DNA of 8,276 bases from Chryseobacterium gleum. Lineage in GTDB: Bacteria > Bacteroidota > Bacteroidia > Flavobacteriales_D > Crocinitomicaceae. Below the pieces are notes generated by a model that made no database searches, had not been told where the DNA came from, and was given only the letters and a program-made list of their open reading frames with translations. This document shows positions 5,204 to 8,276 of this stretch, piece by piece (the first letter of the stretch is position 1; every line of letters begins with the position of its first letter). The DNA is taken from assembly GCA_945877045.1 (NCBI GenBank), contig CAMCQW010000076.1:1-8276 (forward strand), given 5' to 3'. The translations under genes and the position numbers were made by a program.

Positions 5204-6082
5204 ATGTTAAAAAATAAGCAGATAACATCGACTTCTTGGGAAGGGTATGAACTAATGGACGCTGGAGGAGGTAAAAAATTAGAGCGATGGGGGAAAATAA
5301 TCACAATTAGACCTGAGGTTAATGCCTATTTCCGCAGTGGAATGCCCTTTGAAGAATGGTATAAGTTGGCACATGTAGAATTCATCTTAAAAAAAGGACA
5401 ACAAGGCACCTGGAAAACCTTAAATAAAGAAGTGCCTAGTGAATGGAACATCTCTTATAATCAATTTAGTTTTGAGTTAAAGCAAACTTCCTACAAGCAC
5501 CTTGGATTATTTCCTGAACAAAGAAGCAATTGGGATTTTATTAAAAAACACTTGATAAGGGATCGAAAATTCTTGAATCTTTTTGCTTATAGTGGTGCGG
5601 CATCATGTATTGCGAGGTACCAGGGCGCTGACACATACCATGTTGACGCTTCTAAAACTGCCCTTAATACCGCTAAGCGGAATATGGATTTAAATAAACT
5701 TTTAAATATTCGGTGGGTTTTTGAAGACGCTGCTAAGTTTTTAAACAAAGAGGTACAACGTGGAAATCAATTTCAAGGAATCCAAATGGATCCGCCCGCA
5801 TGGGGAAATGGTGCAAAAGGAGAAAAGTGGAAATTAGAAGACCAAATCGATACATTGATGAGTAATGGTGCCAAAGTATTAAGTCCGGACGGCTTTCTAA
5901 TAATGAACACGTATTCTCCAACCGTTAATTTAGGGTTGATCGATGATTTGAGTGATCTTTATTTTCCTGACAGAAAAAAAGAAGTTGCCGAACTAGTAAT
6001 GACTACTACAACGGGCAAACTCTTGTCTTTTGGGAACTTATTACGTGTATTGCCAAATGTTACTTCCGAAGTAATGTATTAG
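5204..6082 (+). CDS. Class I SAM-dependent methyltransferase, RlmI-like (COG1092/PF10672 type)
   Basis: A 292-residue cytosolic enzyme. The N-terminal 110 residues match the lead-in domain of this subfamily. Motif I is LNLFAYSGAAS (124-134), followed by the ribose-binding acidic residue in YHVDAS (D148) and KTALNTAKRNMDLN. Motif IV is M195-D-P-P-A-W-G, followed by GAKGEKWKLED. This arrangement belongs to the relatives of RlmI, the 23S rRNA m5C1962 methyltransferase, so an rRNA or other RNA target is likely. The SCS-type motif that carries the m5C catalytic cysteine in RlmI is here N235-T-Y-S, with no Cys, so C5-cytosine chemistry by that mechanism is unlikely. It also lacks an N-terminal PUA domain. 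It is third in the operon and its 3' end overlaps the convergent thioredoxin-like gene by 23 bp. Target unknown. Confidence 0.88.
   Translation: MLKNKQITSTSWEGYELMDAGGGKKLERWGKIITIRPEVNAYFRSGMPFEEWYKLAHVEFILKKGQQGTWKTLNKEVPSEWNISYNQFSFELKQTSYKHLGLFPEQRSNWDFIKKHLIRDRKFLNLFAYSGAASCIARYQGADTYHVDASKTALNTAKRNMDLNKLLNIRWVFEDAAKFLNKEVQRGNQFQGIQMDPPAWGNGAKGEKWKLEDQIDTLMSNGAKVLSPDGFLIMNTYSPTVNLGLIDDLSDLYFPDRKKEVAELVMTTTTGKLLSFGNLLRVLPNVTSEVMY
6057..6077. terminator. Inverted repeat in the convergent overlap, possible bidirectional hairpin
   Basis: TTACTT (6060-6065), loop CCG and AAGTAA (6069-6074) form a perfect 6-bp stem, extendable by two G-T wobbles and one A-T pair. The stop codon of the minus-strand gene (6062-6060) is part of the stem and the methyltransferase stop lies just after it (6080-6082). 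There is no T tract on either side, so it is not a classical intrinsic terminator. Confidence 0.35.
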
Positions 6083-6527
6083 CGTTGGATGTCCAAACAG
6101 ATGGCCCACCAGCCATGTAACCCGATTGGCCTAATTTTGTATAATTATAATTTCCTGCTGAACCTGACACAGTAACAAAATGAACAGTTGGATATCCTCT
6201 CACTTCGTATTGTCTGGCCAAAAGATTGTTTTGATTTTGTAGTTCTGAAGATTGTTTGCTTTTATCTTTAGGAAAGTCAACATCTACCAAAATCACGCTT
6301 TCGTCTGCCCATTTTGTAAACTCCTTGGTTAAAAAAACTTCCTTTTGAAGCCTTACACACCAACCACACCAATCGCTTCCTGTGAAAAACAACATAAGTG
6401 GCTTATTGGTTTTGGCAGAAATTTTAGACGCCTCATTTAAATCAGTATACCAAGTTAATTGTTCTTTTTGAGCAGATAGATTAGCAGAGAAGAGAACGAT
6501 AAATAATAAAAGGAATGCGTTTTTCAT
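6060..6527 (-). CDS. Periplasmic thioredoxin-like protein
   Basis: A 155-residue exported thiol-disulfide protein. Residues 1-20 are a signal peptide (MKNAFLLLF..., ending NLSAQ), so it acts in the periplasm. The thioredoxin fold shows TNKPLMLFFTGSDW before the active-site pair C54-G-W-C57, and the conserved cis-proline P113 in VRGYPTVHF. It resembles the thioredoxin_7-type proteins common in Bacteroidetes, where the strand before the active site reads F(T/S)GSDWC.WC. It may reduce or isomerise disulfides in exported proteins; the partner is unknown. The start is the ATG at 6527. A longer in-frame TTG start at 6572 would lie inside the predicted -33 element and adds a basic leader that spoils the signal peptide. 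It is divergent from the TonB receptor and convergent with the methyltransferase. Confidence 0.92.
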   Translation of the reverse strand: MKNAFLLLFIVLFSANLSAQKEQLTWYTDLNEASKISAKTNKPLMLFFTGSDWCGWCVRLQKEVFLTKEFTKWADESVILVDVDFPKDKSKQSSELQNQNNLLARQYEVRGYPTVHFVTVSGSAGNYNYTKLGQSGYMAGGPSVWTSNANTLLRK

Positions 6528-6541
6528 AAATATAATTTTAG

Positions 6542-6573
6542 TAAAGTTAATAATGCGAAATCGATTTTGCAAA
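6542..6573 (-). promoter_or_regulatory. Promoter of the thioredoxin-like gene
   Basis: On the minus strand, TTTG at 6573-6570, a 20-bp spacer and TAACTTTA at 6549-6542 (one mismatch to TAnnTTTG, at the last base). The box ends 14 bp before the ATG at 6527, like the other genes of the window. Confidence 0.45.
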
Positions 6574-6621
6574 TACCGTGCAAATTATTCTGTTCAGCCT
6601 AATTAATAGTGAATTTTTAAT

Positions 6622-6648
6622 TTGCTAATTATAAATAACTTATATTCG
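6622..6648 (+). promoter_or_regulatory. Promoter of the TonB-dependent receptor gene
   Basis: TTG at 6622-6624 and TATATTCG at 6641-6648 are separated by 16 bp. The -7 box has one mismatch (C for T at position 7), and the spacing is one base below the usual 17-23. The box ends 16 bp before the ATG at 6665. The intervening 6574-6621 between the divergent promoters is AT-rich with no operator-like inverted repeat that I can see. Confidence 0.45.
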
Positions 6649-6664
6649 TAATAAATATACCACT

Positions 6665-8276
6665 ATGAAACTAAGCATTACATTCCTTCTTTTCTCGTTC
6701 TTTTCGATGACATTAATCGCGCAAACACCAACGCAATCGATACGTGGTAAGGTGGTTGATAGTGAATCTCAATCGCCATTAGTGGGGGTTAAAGTTGAAG
6801 TTAAAATAGCAAGTGGAGAACAATTTCGTGCTTTAAGCGACGTAGATGGTAATTTTGAATTATCGAAAGTTCCAATTGGAAAACACCAAGTAGTGGCAAC
6901 ATTCGCGATGTATGAAACCAAAACAGTTACCGCAGAACTTTCTTCTGGTAAAGAACTGATTTTGACAATTTCACTTTCTGAACTTATTAATAAACAAGCA
7001 GAAGTGTCTGTTGTGGGGAGACGAAAAGGCAGTGTCTTAAATGAGATGGCCATGCTATCAGCGCAACAATTTAGCGTTGAAGAAACAAATCGATATCCGG
7101 GTTCACGAATGGACCCAGCAAGGATGGCGTCTAATTTTGCAGGAGTGCAGGGGTCAGATGACTCCCGAAACGATATCGTAATACGTGGGAATTCTCCATT
7201 AGGAGTCGTTTGGAAAATGGAAGGAATTGACTTACCCAACCCCTCTCACTTTGCTATATCAGGAAGTACAGGTGGGCCAGTTTCCATTATTAATAATAAA
7301 TTCTTGGGCAATTCAGACTTTTTTATGAGCGCCTTTCCAGCAGAATATGGGAACAGTACTTCCGGCGTATTTGATTTAAAAGTGAGAAACGGGAACGATA
7401 AACGCCATGAATTTACTGGTCAATTCGGCTTTTTAGGAACAGAAATGATGGCAGAGGGACCAATGAACAAAAAGGAGACGGCGAGTTATTTAATTATGGG
7501 CAGATATTCTACGCTCAGTATTTTTCAAAAAATCGGAATACAAATTGGCACGGATGCTGTTCCTGTATATGGAGATGGGGCATTCAAATTTAATTGGAAA
7601 CTCAAAAAGGGAGGTAATCTTGCCCTATTTGGGCTAGGAGGTGCTAGCAACATTGCCATTGAAATATCTAAACAAAAAGAATACACGAAAGAATTTTATG
7701 GAGAAGGAGATCGGGATCAGTTTTTTGGGACAGCCATGGGAGTTGTAGGATTAAATTATAAGAAATCACTTAATGAAAAAACGTATATTACCTCAACCCT
7801 TGCTATTTCCCACGAAAACCAACACGCCAAACACAATTACCTAGTTCGGAGCTTAGACACACTTTCCAGTGGAGCTATTGAAATTAAAGTAGACACCTCC
7901 TATGCCTTAATGGCCTACACTTTTAATTTCACAAAATATTCCGGATTTGTTAGCATTAACCATAAAATTTCAAAGCAACACCTTATAAAAGTGGGGATAA
8001 ATATGGATCTTATTTCAATGCAACAATTGGATTCAGGTCTTGTAAATATCGGCGTTCCCAATGTTTTTAAAAACCGATGGGATTATAATGGTGCTTGTGT
8101 TTTAATACAACCTTTTATACAATGGAAATGGCGTATTAGTGACAAAATGGATTTTACGGCCGGTGTTCACTCACAATACTTTAGTTTAAGTAACAGTTTA
8201 AGTATTGCAGAGCCAAGGCTAGGCTGGAAATATAGAATGAATGGGAATCAATCCATCTTTGCTGGCGGAGGCATGC
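6665..8276 (+). CDS. TonB-dependent outer-membrane receptor with carboxypeptidase-regulatory-like domain, 3' incomplete
   Basis: The frame from ATG 6665 is open for 537 codons to the right edge; the missing part is the rest of the beta-barrel. Residues 1-20 are a signal peptide ending LIAQ. Residues about 26-105 are a CarboxypepD_reg-like beta-sandwich domain (IRGKVVDSESQSPLVGVKVE, then SDVDGNFELSKVPIGKHQVV). The plug domain follows at about 115-245, with VVGRRKG, V172-I-R-G-N-S-P-L-G and A226-E-Y-G-N-S-T-S-G-V-F-D. From about 250 on, alternating strands with aromatic girdles start the 22-strand barrel. The protein takes up a ligand across the outer membrane using TonB energy. The plug matches a common Bacteroidetes subfamily (RGNSP.G..W..EGI..PNP.HF) and not the SusC type, and no SusD-like gene is visible. 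Ligand unknown. Confidence 0.92.
   Translation, partial: MKLSITFLLFSFFSMTLIAQTPTQSIRGKVVDSESQSPLVGVKVEVKIASGEQFRALSDVDGNFELSKVPIGKHQVVATFAMYETKTVTAELSSGKELILTISLSELINKQAEVSVVGRRKGSVLNEMAMLSAQQFSVEETNRYPGSRMDPARMASNFAGVQGSDDSRNDIVIRGNSPLGVVWKMEGIDLPNPSHFAISGSTGGPVSIINNKFLGNSDFFMSAFPAEYGNSTSGVFDLKVRNGNDKRHEFTGQFGFLGTEMMAEGPMNKKETASYLIMGRYSTLSIFQKIGIQIGTDAVPVYGDGAFKFNWKLKKGGNLALFGLGGASNIAIEISKQKEYTKEFYGEGDRDQFFGTAMGVVGLNYKKSLNEKTYITSTLAISHENQHAKHNYLVRSLDTLSSGAIEIKVDTSYALMAYTFNFTKYSGFVSINHKISKQHLIKVGINMDLISMQQLDSGLVNIGVPNVFKNRWDYNGACVLIQPFIQWKWRISDKMDFTAGVHSQYFSLSNSLSIAEPRLGWKYRMNGNQSIFAGGGM

Noticed and set aside
4873..5304. 143-codon minus-strand open frame, with another at 4887-5132
   Set aside because: Antisense to the Met-rich membrane protein and the start of the methyltransferase; the Cys/Ser/Phe-rich composition is typical of a shadow frame.
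6769..7239. 156-codon open frame on the minus strand
   Set aside because: It lies wholly antisense to the signal and plug region of the TonB receptor, whose protein is clearly of a known family; the frame is Ser/Pro/Thr-rich with no recognisable domain.
1..8276. CRISPR, tRNA, rRNA, insertion sequences, riboswitches, toxin-antitoxin or defence genes
   Set aside because: I looked on both strands and saw no repeat-spacer pattern, cloverleaf-like conserved arms, transposase motifs or terminal inverted repeats. The longest non-coding intervals are about 137 bp and are explained by divergent promoters.

Overview
The window looks like an ordinary chromosomal segment from a low-GC member of the Bacteroidetes, probably in or near the Flavobacteriia. 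Three things point there. Several genes carry TAnnTTTG-type -7 promoter boxes and lack Shine-Dalgarno sequences. Signal peptides end in AQ or GQ. The right-hand gene is a TonB-dependent receptor with an N-terminal carboxypeptidase-regulatory-like domain. I see no RNA genes, CRISPR arrays, insertion sequences, phage genes or other signs of recent transfer.

Left block (1-1706, minus strand): the first 20 codons of an acyl-CoA carboxylase carboxyltransferase subunit run off the left edge, with their own promoter. Upstream lies a translationally coupled pair: a TPR-repeat lipoprotein (705-1706), then a multi-pass membrane protein of unknown function (121-708). A compact divergent promoter region (1707-1770) separates this block from a small secreted or membrane-anchored Cys-pair protein (1771-2016, plus). 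The stop codon of that small gene overlaps, tail to tail, the stop codon of the next minus-strand gene.

Middle (2013-3538, minus strand): a second coupled pair encodes a small exported, probably outer-membrane beta-barrel-like protein and a zinc-independent, VAT-1/quinone-oxidoreductase-like MDR dehydrogenase. Divergent from it is tadA (about 3675-4124), the tRNA adenosine deaminase, whose start codon is ambiguous.

Right block: a three-gene plus-strand operon (4179-6082) encodes a RidA-family deaminase resembling 2-aminomuconate deaminase, a membrane protein with a helical-repeat-like domain and a Met-rich basic tail, and an RlmI-like SAM-dependent methyltransferase without the m5C catalytic cysteine. 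It converges on a periplasmic thioredoxin-like protein (6060-6527, minus), with a 23-bp overlap that contains an inverted repeat. Divergent from the thioredoxin gene is a TonB-dependent receptor (6665 to the right edge, incomplete).

The genes do not form one obvious pathway. Shared themes are tRNA/rRNA modification and metabolite housekeeping in the middle, and envelope proteins on both sides. The observations most worth checking are the tadA start, the cysteine-less methyltransferase, the Met-rich tail, the Cys-pair mini-protein, and the consistently very short leaders implied by the promoter boxes. I found no convincing new multi-gene system.
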